Source: Candidatus Nitrosopumilus sp. (GTDB lineage Archaea; Thermoproteota; Nitrososphaeria; Nitrososphaerales; Nitrosopumilaceae). Taken from it: a stretch of 64,000 nucleotides of DNA. Each line of letters begins with the position of its first letter. Position 1 is the first letter of the stretch. The notes under the pieces were generated by a model. The model was given only the letters and a program-made list of their open reading frames with translations. It searched no databases and had not been told where the DNA came from. The translations under genes and the position numbers were made by a program. The stretch is from NCBI GenBank assembly GCA_029863275.1, contig JAOTVS010000004.1, positions 1 through 64,000 on the forward strand, in the 5' to 3' direction. This document shows, in pieces, positions 54,554-62,599 of the stretch.

Positions 54554-54796
54554 GATTTCTCATTTTTTAAAAAATAAAGTGATTTAATACATAAACAGAC
54601 AATTCCCAAAATTGAAATTTATTCATCAAGGTTTAAATTTAATGTCACTTGTAGAAGATCCAAATTCTTCTTGGACTAGTAAATGTTGTAACGATTCCCA
54701 TCAACTAAAAAATAAAATCTTCAAAATGTCATTTTATGTTTACATATATTTTAGATTTTTATAAAATTCCACTATTAGAACTGTTGAAATGGAAAT

Positions 54797-54945
54797 TTAC
54801 TTTGTAGTCTCTTCTAAAGATATGGTATATGTAATATCAAATGGTGTCGGATTCATACTATGAAATGCAATCCCATTTCCTGAAAACTCCAAGTACCACT
54901 TGTTTTGTCAGCTTTGATAAAGGTAAATCCATACTTGGTTTTGTA
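54797..54945 (-). pseudogene. C-terminal remnant of a protein gene
   Basis: On the minus strand one frame reads TKYGFTFIKADKT, and after a one-base shift near 54900 the next reads WYLEFSGNGIAFHSMNPTPF, then DITYTISLEETTK and TAA at 54797-54799. The parts join smoothly, so a longer gene, perhaps secreted and beta-rich, has lost its 5' end and gained a frameshift. The upstream frames are closed by stops. Parent family not recognised. Confidence 0.45.
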
Positions 54946-54993
54946 TCAAATTAGAAATAAGTATAGTTTTTTATTTTTTTATACAAATTGAAC

Positions 54994-57741
54994 TTATTTT
55001 TGAATAAATGAATTTTCAAACATTTTTTTTCTTTTATCAAACACAAATTTTTTGATTTCAATAATTATCAAAGTAAGAAAAGACACCCCGATAATTTTCA
55101 GCCATGATTCTATTCCAATTGGATGACTCTGAAAAACATCGTTCATTATTGGGGAATATGTAAAAATAATTTGGATTAGGATCATTATTCCAATTCCTAG
55201 AAAAATTAACTTGTTTGTAAAAAACCCTATTTTCAAGATAGACTTTGAAAGTGATCTGCAGTTAAGTAGATAGAATATTTCAATCATAACAATCGTGTTT
55301 ACTGCCACAGTTCTAGATTCTTCAATGGAATGCCCATCATCAAGATGCCATTCAAATAAACCATACGCTGAAAGTAGTATACTTGCACTTACAATAGATA
55401 TTTGAATTATCATTTCTGATGTTAAAATGGGCATACCTGGTTTCCGCGGTGGGCGTTTCATTACATCGATCTCCTTTGGCTCAAAAATCAACATCATCCC
55501 TAAGGCCAATGCAGTAGTCATGTTTATCCAAAGTATTTGAACAGGAAGTATAGGCAATACAAGTCCTAAAAAAATAGACACCAAAATCACCAAACCTTCT
55601 CCAAAGTTTGTAGGGAGTGTCCATGTGATGAATTTGATAAGCGTATCAAGTATACGACGTCCCTCCTCAACTGCTGTCTTGATTGAGGCAAAATTATCAT
55701 CTGTCAAAATTACATCTGATGCTTCTTTGGCAACTTCGGTACCAGTTATGCCCATTGCAATTCCAACATTTGCTTGTTTTAGCGCAGGAGCATCATTAAC
55801 ACCGTCTCCAGTCATTGCAACTATATGGCCTTTATTTTGAAGAGCCTTTACTAGTGCAAATTTCTGTTCTGGCAATACTCTTGCAAACACATCTGTTTTT
55901 TCAGCGATGGTAATCAATTCATCATCAGAATAGGTCTCTAATTCTTTTCCTGATATGGCTACTAGTTTACGTTTAGTTCCAAGAATGGATTGATTCAAAC
56001 CTATCTGCTCTCCAATGTGAATGGCTGTTTTCAAATTATCTCCAGTTATCATTTTTACGCAAATTCCAGCACTATGACATTCTCGTATTGCTTCAACTAC
56101 CTCTGATCTTGGAGGATCTAACATTGCTTGAAATCCCAAAAAGGTCAGGTCAGTTTTAACGTCAGAGAAAGTAATTCTGTTTTTATCTTTTGTAATTTCT
56201 TTTCTGGCAAAGGCAAGGACCCTCAACCCTCTTGTTGCCATACCATCTGCTATGGTTTGTAAATTTACAATATGGTGTTCAGAGAGGGTTTCTATTTCGG
56301 TAGACTCGTTTAATTGACAAGAACACATAGAAAGAATTTTCTCAACTGCCCCCTTGACATATATCATCCTATTTTTGTCAGCATCGTGCAAAGTTGCCAT
56401 AAATTGGAGATGGGATTCAAATGGGATTGTATCAACCCGGTAAAGCGATTCGACCATTTTTTGTTTAAGATTTGCCTTATGCGCCGAAGTAATCAGTGCA
56501 ACTTCCGTTGGATCGCCCTTTGCTTCCCAGTTATTTTCTTTTTGAATTAAATCAGAATCATTACAAGCTAATCCTGCCAGAAGACATTCTTTTAATGGCT
56601 CATGACAATCTATTTCAATGAGTTGTTGATCATGTGTAAACTCTCCAATTGGTTGAAACCCAGTACCTGATACTGTAAATGATTTACTCCCCGCAAAAAT
56701 CTCAATTACGGTCATTTGGTTTTCAGTAATAGTACCAGTCTTGTCTGAACAAATGATTGTGGTACTGCCCAAAGTTTCTACTGCTGGAAGTTTCCTTATG
56801 ATTGAATTTCTTTTAGCCATATACCCAACACCTATAGCAAGAGTTATTGTCATTGCCGCTGGTAATCCCTCTGGAATAACTGCAACAGATAGAGCAACTA
56901 TCTCCATGAACAACTCTACAAAAGTCCTTTGGGTAAATAAAATCCCAAAAATAAAAGTTAGAACAGATAAACCAATAATTATGTACAGTAAGTTTTTGCT
57001 AAAATATGAAATCTTTCTGGTGAGTGGGGTTTCAAGTTCTTTAGCTTCGTAAATTGTCTGGGATATTTTGCCCATCTCAGTATTATCACCAGTAGATACA
57101 ACAATACCAACTCCATACCCATTTACTACTAAAGTTCCAGCATAGGACATGTTTTTTCTCTCAGCAAGATGAATGTTTGATGAAAGAACCTCACTCAGTT
57201 TTTGAACCGATTTGGATTCTCCTGTCAATAATGATTCATCTAATTTTAGATCTTTTTCATAGTATAGACGCATATCTGCTGGAATTTTGTCTCCAGATCG
57301 AAGTTGTACAATGTCACCTGGGACAATTTCTTTTGATGATATTCTTGCTTTTTCATTATCTCTAATAACCACGTTTTCGCTAGTAACAATTCTTACAAGT
57401 GCTTGAATCGCCCTACTGGCTTTATGTTCCTGAATAAAACCGATAATGGAATTGGCAATTACTACCCCAAAAATTACTCCCGAATCAATCCATTCTTGTA
57501 AAAACAGAGTAATAGAGCCAGCAATAATCAGTATCAATACTAATGGTTGCTTGAATTGAAGAAAAAATGAGATTACTGGATTTGTCTTTTTTTTTAAAGA
57601 AATTTTATTTTCTCCAAATTTTTCCAATCTACTTTTTGCCTCGTGTGAAGTTATTCCATGCTCCACATCAGTTTGAAGTGTATTGATTACTTCAGATAAT
57701 TCAACAGAATGCCATTCTGGTTGTTTTGACAACTTTTGCAA
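54994..57741 (-). CDS. P-type cation-transporting ATPase (P2/calcium-type)
   Basis: 915 residues. N-terminal cation-ATPase domain (HSVELSEVINTLQT), actuator TGES, transmembrane motif VAVIPEGLPAAMTITLAIG, phosphorylation site CSDKTGTITENQMT with Asp333, nucleotide domain, and hinge MTGDGVNDAPALKQANVGI. The PEGLP motif and C-terminal helices place it with the calcium/manganese (or sodium) P2 group, not heavy-metal P1B. It would pump Ca2+ or a similar cation outward. TTG start. PHA synthase is divergently placed 101 bases away. Confidence 0.94.
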   Translation of the reverse strand: MQKLSKQPEWHSVELSEVINTLQTDVEHGITSHEAKSRLEKFGENKISLKKKTNPVISFFLQFKQPLVLILIIAGSITLFLQEWIDSGVIFGVVIANSIIGFIQEHKASRAIQALVRIVTSENVVIRDNEKARISSKEIVPGDIVQLRSGDKIPADMRLYYEKDLKLDESLLTGESKSVQKLSEVLSSNIHLAERKNMSYAGTLVVNGYGVGIVVSTGDNTEMGKISQTIYEAKELETPLTRKISYFSKNLLYIIIGLSVLTFIFGILFTQRTFVELFMEIVALSVAVIPEGLPAAMTITLAIGVGYMAKRNSIIRKLPAVETLGSTTIICSDKTGTITENQMTVIEIFAGSKSFTVSGTGFQPIGEFTHDQQLIEIDCHEPLKECLLAGLACNDSDLIQKENNWEAKGDPTEVALITSAHKANLKQKMVESLYRVDTIPFESHLQFMATLHDADKNRMIYVKGAVEKILSMCSCQLNESTEIETLSEHHIVNLQTIADGMATRGLRVLAFARKEITKDKNRITFSDVKTDLTFLGFQAMLDPPRSEVVEAIRECHSAGICVKMITGDNLKTAIHIGEQIGLNQSILGTKRKLVAISGKELETYSDDELITIAEKTDVFARVLPEQKFALVKALQNKGHIVAMTGDGVNDAPALKQANVGIAMGITGTEVAKEASDVILTDDNFASIKTAVEEGRRILDTLIKFITWTLPTNFGEGLVILVSIFLGLVLPILPVQILWINMTTALALGMMLIFEPKEIDVMKRPPRKPGMPILTSEMIIQISIVSASILLSAYGLFEWHLDDGHSIEESRTVAVNTIVMIEIFYLLNCRSLSKSILKIGFFTNKLIFLGIGIMILIQIIFTYSPIMNDVFQSHPIGIESWLKIIGVSFLTLIIIEIKKFVFDKRKKMFENSFIQK

Positions 57742-57842
57742 TTTAATTATTTAATTAAATTGTTATTTGAATAGTAATCAAAGAAAACCAAATTTGAAAA
57801 TTTGGGGTTGGTATTATATGTCATTTTTTTTTACATCGGTAA

Positions 57843-59144
57843 TTGCAAGAATCAAATGCAAACAAGGTCTTTATTGCTTATAGTAATGTGATAGAGAAAT
57901 CCTTTGAATTCTACTCAGAATATAACAAATCATTAATCCAGGCATGGTCAAAGGCTGGAAAATCTACATCTGGTTTGCAAAGGGAAAAAATTCAAGATCA
58001 GTTTCGATCTACTTTTGATACGGAATTTAGAAGTAAACTAAAAGAAACCCCATTTTGCAATGCATTGTCAGATTTTGCAGGATCATATATTACTCTTGCA
58101 CCAATATTTGGACATGATAAAATATACAGAAATCTGGAGATGTTTACATATCTTTCAGATTCATTTTTAGAGCCTATTCGAGACATCATCAATAGGACGC
58201 CATCAGAAGTAATCCCAATGAAAGGTAGATTCGAGGTACACCATTACAAATCACAATCTACTCCAAAGTTTAAAACTCCTATACTCGTGGTAGGTTCTCT
58301 TATCAATCGCCATTATATTTTGGATTTACTCCCAGAAACAAGCATAATACGACATTTTCAACAATTAGGTTTTGATGTTTATGCTACAGATTGGAAAATG
58401 CCCACGATTAATGATGAAAACATGACACTGGCAAGTTATGCACATAACTATCTTGAAAATGCAGTAGATAAAGTAGAAGAAATAACAGGTTCTAGAAATG
58501 TCAATTTATTTGGTTATTGCTGGGGGGGAATCTTGTCTTTGATTTATTCTGCCTTGCATCCTGAAAACGTAAAAAGTTTAATTTTACACGCTACACCTGC
58601 AGATTTTGGAAAGACACCTACAGTCTTAGAAACATGGTTAACAAATCTAGATGTTGGTAAGTTTGTTCAAACTTTTGGTAATGTACCATCATTTTTTCTC
58701 AACATTGCATTTTTGATGCGCAATCCACTAGAAGCATCACTAAAATATTCATTTTATTTTAGCGAACCAAAAAACACTAAAGAAATTGCAAAGTTTTTAG
58801 CTGTAGAATCTTGGCTTTATGATAGTGTTCCAATTATTGGCAAAGCTTTTGAGCAAATCATTAACGATATTTACAAGAAAAACCTTCTCATCCAAAACAA
58901 GATGATGCTTGGAAAGGAACTTGTGGATCTTAAAAAAATCACAATACCCGTGTTAAATATAGTTGGAACTAATGATGATCTTGTTTCAGCAGAGTCAAGT
59001 AGAACAATCACAAATGTAATATCTAGCACGGATAAAAAAACAATAGAATTTCCAACGGGTCATGTGGGATTGTGTATTAGTAAATCTGCTCACAAAAAAC
59101 TATGGCCTGAAGTTGGTGAGTGGCTCAAGGAGCGTTCCACCTAA
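57843..59144 (+). CDS. phaC: Polyhydroxyalkanoate synthase (class III-like PhaC) with N-terminal extension
   Basis: 433 residues from TTG. Polymerises hydroxyacyl-CoA to PHA storage granules. The alpha/beta hydrolase core has the lipase-like box GYCWGG with nucleophile Cys226, the acid Asp378 or 379 in GTNDDLV, and His407 in GHVGLC. The first ~95 residues (YSNVIEKSFEFYSEYNKSLI) are helical and resemble a PhaE or phasin segment; class III PhaC is normally about 355 residues and needs PhaE. No phaE gene is near. The fused segment may replace it. Confidence 0.92.
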   Translation: MQESNANKVFIAYSNVIEKSFEFYSEYNKSLIQAWSKAGKSTSGLQREKIQDQFRSTFDTEFRSKLKETPFCNALSDFAGSYITLAPIFGHDKIYRNLEMFTYLSDSFLEPIRDIINRTPSEVIPMKGRFEVHHYKSQSTPKFKTPILVVGSLINRHYILDLLPETSIIRHFQQLGFDVYATDWKMPTINDENMTLASYAHNYLENAVDKVEEITGSRNVNLFGYCWGGILSLIYSALHPENVKSLILHATPADFGKTPTVLETWLTNLDVGKFVQTFGNVPSFFLNIAFLMRNPLEASLKYSFYFSEPKNTKEIAKFLAVESWLYDSVPIIGKAFEQIINDIYKKNLLIQNKMMLGKELVDLKKITIPVLNIVGTNDDLVSAESSRTITNVISSTDKKTIEFPTGHVGLCISKSAHKKLWPEVGEWLKERST

Positions 59145-59300
59145 AGTTAGTTTTTCAAAAATACATTAAGATTGTTGTTTGGAAATTTTTTGTAAATTTA
59201 CCAGTAGTTTTTGATTTTCATAAAAGTCTAAATTATAAAGCTTAAAATCAATTTTGAGATTTATGTTTACCCTATTATTCTACTAGTTTGACTTATCGGT

Positions 59301-59732
59301 GTGTTACAAAACAGATTCAAGAAAATACTTGTAGGAATGGATGGTTCTGCAAATTCAATTCGTGGGATAAATGAAGCCATATCTCTTGCAAGACAATCAC
59401 AGGGGGTAATTACAGGAATACATGTTCTTCCAGAATTTCCACCATCCTATGAAATAAACCTAAAATCCTACAGAGCACAGCTAAGTAAACAAGCAAAAAA
59501 ATTCATGGAATCTGCTAAAATTAGTTCAGCACGTCACGGAATAGAATTTAATCAAAAGATTGCATCATCAAAAAACGCCGTAGATACAATAGTTGGATTT
59601 GCACGTAAAAATAAATTTGATGTCATAGTAATCGGTTCAAGGGGATTAGGCTCTCCCAAGGCTCATTATATTGGCAGTGTGGCTCATGGAATAGTGAATA
59701 ATTCAAAAACACCTGTATTGATAGTAAAATGA
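59301..59732 (+). CDS. Universal stress protein (UspA family), copy 3
   Basis: 143 residues from GTG. KILVGMDGSANSIRGINEAI at the start, HVLPEFPPSY, and IGSRGLGSPKAHYIGSVAHG give a complete ATP-binding Usp. It is distinct in sequence from the other two copies. It follows phaC by about 160 bases on the same strand and may be expressed with storage-polymer genes under stress; that is inference. Confidence 0.92.
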   Translation: MLQNRFKKILVGMDGSANSIRGINEAISLARQSQGVITGIHVLPEFPPSYEINLKSYRAQLSKQAKKFMESAKISSARHGIEFNQKIASSKNAVDTIVGFARKNKFDVIVIGSRGLGSPKAHYIGSVAHGIVNNSKTPVLIVK

Positions 59733-59800
59733 TTTCAAGCAAATTCATTAATGTTTTTTGAGAGATCGATTCTAAAAAATATTGAGAACAATAAAATTAC

Positions 59801-60172
59801 TTATTTCACACGTTTGTAGATCTCTTTGAATTCATTTGAAATATTGTATGAGATGTTTAACAGATGAGTTATTTGATTCATTGATGTTTTTTTCTTTCCT
59901 AAATTTCTTAAAATGGCTAATGCCTTTTGTGGAGAAGTCAAAGATGGAGATTTTTGACCAGTCCATGTCTTGAAGGAATCTCCTACATCTAAACAGAAAT
60001 TTAAAATAAACTCCTTCCAATTTGGCATTGTTTTTACCTTTTCAGTAAGAATTACATTTGATATTTCGCGGAATTCATTTTTTCTATCCTTATACAGTAT
60101 TTCAATGGCTTGTTGAATTTTCTCTTTATCATATTCTTCTGTGTTTAGCATATACATTCCAATAAGATCCAT
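59801..60172 (-). CDS. Hypothetical helical protein (123 aa)
   Basis: 123 residues, nearly all helical (EKIQQAIEILYKDRKNEFRE, SPQKALAILRNLGKKKTSMN), with no cysteine cluster or catalytic motif. I do not recognise the family. Codon pattern and an ATG start support a real gene. Its stop lies 68 bases past the end of the convergent universal stress gene. Confidence 0.65.
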   Translation of the reverse strand: MDLIGMYMLNTEEYDKEKIQQAIEILYKDRKNEFREISNVILTEKVKTMPNWKEFILNFCLDVGDSFKTWTGQKSPSLTSPQKALAILRNLGKKKTSMNQITHLLNISYNISNEFKEIYKRVK

Positions 60173-60332
60173 GAAAAATTATTCTCCTATTGAGATATAA
60201 ACTAAATAGTAAATTATGTGACTTGGATTTAACAATAGATTTTCTTTTTGAGTGTTATGTAAAATCAAAGACAAGAGTATACATTTTTAGCAATATTTGA
60301 ACATTCAAGTCTAATATCTAAGTTTAAGCATC

Positions 60333-60440
60333 TCATACTTTAGAACATTTTTCACATAATACGGGCTTGTCTAGAGTGTAAACTAAATTTGTTTCTTTTT
60401 CTGTTATACCACACTTGAAACATTCTGCAACTCTTACCAT
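60333..60440 (-). CDS. Zinc-ribbon microprotein (35 aa)
   Basis: ATG 60440 to TGA 60333: 35 residues with CFKC (7-10) and CEKC (29-32), 18 residues apart. This is the same plan as the microprotein at 62466 (C-x2-C ... C-x2-C near the end), so they are probably related. Single-knuckle zinc protein of unknown function. Confidence 0.65.
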   Translation of the reverse strand: MVRVAECFKCGITEKETNLVYTLDKPVLCEKCSKV

Positions 60441-60551
60441 AATTATTGTCTTAATTTTCTTATTATTTCTCTTTTTTCAAATTTTAGATTCTATTTTCTC
60501 CAAACCTAAAAATCCTGTAAAAAAAGGTATTTAGAATTAATGGAAAAAATA

Positions 60552-60573
60552 AGACAGATCAAATAATCTGTCT
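60552..60573 (-). terminator. Intrinsic-type terminator hairpin
   Basis: Perfect 8-bp stem AGACAGAT / ATCTGTCT with the 6-base loop caaata, followed on the minus strand by a T-rich TTATTTTTT. It lies 18 bases past the stop of the small membrane protein gene and is the clearest terminator in the window, implying strong, tightly bounded expression of that gene. Confidence 0.7.
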
Positions 60574-60591
60574 CAAGGGGCGTTAGGAAAA

Positions 60592-60732
60592 TTAGATATT
60601 GGTTGCAATAAAGGCACCAATACCCATACCAATCACAACACCAATACCCATACAGATAAGATCAAATTTCACGACCTTTCTAAATGGTGCATGAACCATT
60701 TTATCCCATGTTCTGATTCTTTGCGATTGCAT
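60592..60732 (-). CDS. Small membrane microprotein (46 aa) with strong expression signals
   Basis: ATG 60732 to TAA 60592. The N-terminal half is basic and Trp/His-bearing (QSQRIRTWDKMVHAPFRKVV), and the C-terminal half is one glycine-rich transmembrane helix (MGIGVVIGMGIGAFIATNI). A Shine-Dalgarno-like GAGGTG lies 7 bases before the start, a TATA box lies about 100 bases upstream, and a hairpin terminator follows. Bearing a full set of expression signals, it is probably abundant. It could be a small subunit of a respiratory or membrane complex. No family recognised. Confidence 0.7.
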   Translation of the reverse strand: MQSQRIRTWDKMVHAPFRKVVKFDLICMGIGVVIGMGIGAFIATNI

Positions 60733-60825
60733 ATTTTTCACCTCGGGGTAAAAATTCAGGTTATCAAATTATTAAACTGATTGTGAGTTGAGTTAATTCT
60801 ATGCGGAATCAACTACTATCTAGTT

Positions 60826-60836
60826 TAAATTTATAA
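60826..60836 (-). promoter_or_regulatory. TATA box upstream of the small membrane protein gene
   Basis: On the minus strand this reads TTATAAATTTA. Transcription would start about 25 bases downstream, near 60805, giving a leader of some 70 bases that carries the ribosome-binding site. The same stretch read on the plus strand (ATTTATAA) could drive a transcript to the right. Confidence 0.4.
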
Positions 60837-60840
60837 CTCT

Positions 60841-60901
60841 AAACCCTATTTTGCCGTAACAAGGTTTGTAGGTGAAACCTAGTTGGGGTTTAACCATACG
60901 G
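60841..60901. other. Structured intergenic element with competing stems
   Basis: AGGTTT (60862-60867) pairs with AAACCT (60875-60880) around a 7-base loop. An outer pair CCGTA (60854-60858) / TACGG (60897-60901) encloses it. AAACCC (60841-60846) can instead pair with GGGTTT (60886-60891). The segment CGTAACAAGGT at 60855-60865 equals the start of the conserved 3' end of 16S rRNA. It could be a small RNA, a regulatory leader or a protein-binding site. No coding frame covers it. Confidence 0.4.
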
Positions 60902-60974
60902 AAAGAAAAACCTACATTAAGAATTTTTAATAAATAATAAGAGGCAAATGAACATTGAATTAATTTTCAATTTT

Positions 60975-61187
60975 TTATTTCTGTGATTGTCTTATCAGTA
61001 TTAGTTGGTGTCTACCCGAAGTTCCTTTTGGTCTAGTTCTCAGCATTACTCCACAACATGGACAAAAAACTCCCTCCCATTGGATAAAAATCTCGCATAC
61101 AGAGCATCTCTTGTGACCTAATTCATAAAAACCTCTATAGCTGATTTTTTTAGCCTTGTAATTCTTGCATGTTCCCTTACAGACCAT
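60975..61187 (-). CDS. Small zinc-finger protein (70 aa)
   Basis: 70 residues with CKGTC near the N-terminus, then CSVC and CPCCG, and a basic tail (LRTRPKGTSGRHQLILIRQS). The pattern GHKRCSVCEIFIQWEG / FCPCCGVMLRT is a form I associate with a thaumarchaeal small zinc-finger family found in many copies per genome. Basic and cysteine-rich, so nucleic-acid binding is plausible. ATG start. Confidence 0.82.
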   Translation of the reverse strand: MVCKGTCKNYKAKKISYRGFYELGHKRCSVCEIFIQWEGVFCPCCGVMLRTRPKGTSGRHQLILIRQSQK

Positions 61188-61288
61188 GAAAAAAAACTAA
61201 GAGAATTTAATATTAATGAATTAAAATTCATTCTAAACAATTAGAGTTTTATTTTTTAACTAGATTTACATATTGAAAATATTGGATA

Positions 61289-62101
61289 CTATCTTCTCGT
61301 GCGTTTAAGATAGTCTGAAATTATTTTTGTAGCCATTTCATCAGGTGTGGTATCGTTTTTGTTTGATTCGTGTGCTAGTTTTCTTGCAGCTGTCTTTGAT
61401 AACTTGAATGAAATGTTTTGTTTTAATCTCAATGATTTTGCTTGTTTTAAAAGTTTTAGGTGAGATGATTTGGGTGAACGAGCCAAGGCAACAAGATATT
61501 TTTTTCGCAAACTTGATTCAAGGTTTGCAATCCTATTTACAAATTTTTCTGCCTTTGAGATGTTGGGAATGATTTGATAAAGTCTAGTCATCTCATCTCT
61601 TGATATTATCTGTGGGACAAATGATTTTAGCTTGTCAGGAACTCCTGCAAATCCTAGATATTTGTTTAATGTACGTGGTGACATTCCCATTGATTTGGCA
61701 GCAGCAGACTTGCCTACATGTTCAGTTAAAAACTTACAAGCATCGGCAATCTCTTTGTGGTTCATATCATTTCTGTGAATGTTTTCAACTACTGAGGCTG
61801 CCTTTGCATCTTTGAGGTCATATTCTGTTTTTCTGGTAATTAGGTGAACTGGAATCTTTTTTGCACCCAGTCTTTTCATGGCAGCCAGCCGACGTTGACC
61901 TGACATCAAAAGGTAGGTGTTCTTGTCTTGTTTTTGGACTAGGGGAGGATTTAACAATCCTTCATTTTTGATGGATTTTGCAAGCTCTGAGATCCCTTCT
62001 CGATCTAGTTTTCTTGCTTGTGCTTCTTTCCATATCTTGATTTGTTTAATTGGAATTTCTTTTAGTCTATAAGAGATAACAGGTTTGTATCTTTGTGCCA
62101 C
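61289..62101 (-). CDS. ParB/Spo0J/Noc-family chromosome-partitioning protein
   Basis: 270 residues from GTG. N-terminal ParB CTPase domain: LAKSIKNEGLLNPPLV, LMSGQRRLAAMKRLG (the GxRR nucleotide motif) and ENIHRNDMN. Central HTH (AAAKSMGMSPRTLNKYLGFA) would bind parS-like sites. The C-terminal part is basic. No parA is beside it, so it is an orphan in this window. Upstream DNA has strong palindromes (62122-62133; 62190-62215) that are candidate binding sites. ParB in archaea may serve segregation or gene control. Confidence 0.9.
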   Translation of the reverse strand: MAQRYKPVISYRLKEIPIKQIKIWKEAQARKLDREGISELAKSIKNEGLLNPPLVQKQDKNTYLLMSGQRRLAAMKRLGAKKIPVHLITRKTEYDLKDAKAASVVENIHRNDMNHKEIADACKFLTEHVGKSAAAKSMGMSPRTLNKYLGFAGVPDKLKSFVPQIISRDEMTRLYQIIPNISKAEKFVNRIANLESSLRKKYLVALARSPKSSHLKLLKQAKSLRLKQNISFKLSKTAARKLAHESNKNDTTPDEMATKIISDYLKRTRR

Positions 62102-62121
62102 AATTTAAGATCAAAGTATTC

Positions 62122-62133
62122 TCACTTAAGTGA
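62122..62133. promoter_or_regulatory. 12-bp palindrome just upstream of parB
   Basis: TCACTTAAGTGA, a perfect palindrome, 20 bases before the ParB start. Its place between promoter and gene fits an operator for autoregulation or a parS-like nucleation site. It differs in sequence from bacterial parS. Confidence 0.5.
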
Positions 62134-62465
62134 TTCAAGTCTATTATTGGTTATCGAAAAGTTAACTCTTTGAGCTAGATTTTGGTTTTAGATTCAAAAT
62201 GAGTGATTTGAATCTGAATTCAATTTTCGATCAATTTACATTTTATTCCTAAACTGTTTAAATTTTAATCAGGAATTAATTCTAGAGTAAATTCTTGGAT
62301 TGAGCAATGAAAATTCTAACTCGAAATTATTTTATAATTAAGTAGGTTTTTCTGGATCAAAATTCTTGCGCATGAACGACCAATTTCTTGAATTTACTGC
62401 CTATTTTTGGGCAAAATTCTCAGCATGTTTTAATCCTTGATCGTATTCTTATGAATTGTATACAA
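62134..62465. other. Gap between parB and a zinc microprotein
   Basis: About 330 AT-rich bases with no gene supported. It holds the inverted repeat listed separately at 62190-62215 and further GATTCAA/TTGAATC-like words around 62132 and 62216. The plus-strand frame open from 62388 is treated as leader, with the real gene starting at 62466. Confidence 0.45.
62190..62215. promoter_or_regulatory. Inverted repeat upstream of parB
   Basis: AGATTCAAA and TTTGAATCT are perfect 9-base complements separated by 8 bases. GATTCAA also occurs at 62132-62138. The repeated word suggests a protein-binding site set, possibly for ParB itself. Confidence 0.5.
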
Positions 62466-62573
62466 ATGAAGGGATTATGCCACACTTGTTATGCATCAAA
62501 TTGTGATTTGGTAATATCTAAGGGCGATATTATTTGCAAATCTTGTTTTGAAAAAAACAAAGCAAAAAACTAA
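62466..62573 (+). CDS. Zinc-ribbon microprotein (35 aa)
   Basis: From ATG 62466 the protein is 35 residues: CHTC at 5-8, one extra Cys at 12, then CKSC at 25-28 and a lysine-rich end. An upstream in-frame ATG at 62388 would add 26 residues that look non-conserved, and another lies at 62451. Same plan as the 60333-60440 gene. It ends 26 bases before the PfkB kinase start and may be co-transcribed with it. Function unknown. Confidence 0.65.
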   Translation: MKGLCHTCYASNCDLVISKGDIICKSCFEKNKAKN

Positions 62574-62599
62574 ATCATCAACTTTACAAGTGCAACTAA

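Noticed and set aside
54642-54764. 40-residue plus-strand frame starting MSLVEDPNSS
   Set aside because: The C-terminal half is a run of aromatic and hydrophobic residues typical of AT-rich non-coding DNA; no motif apart from a CC pair and no promoter was evident.
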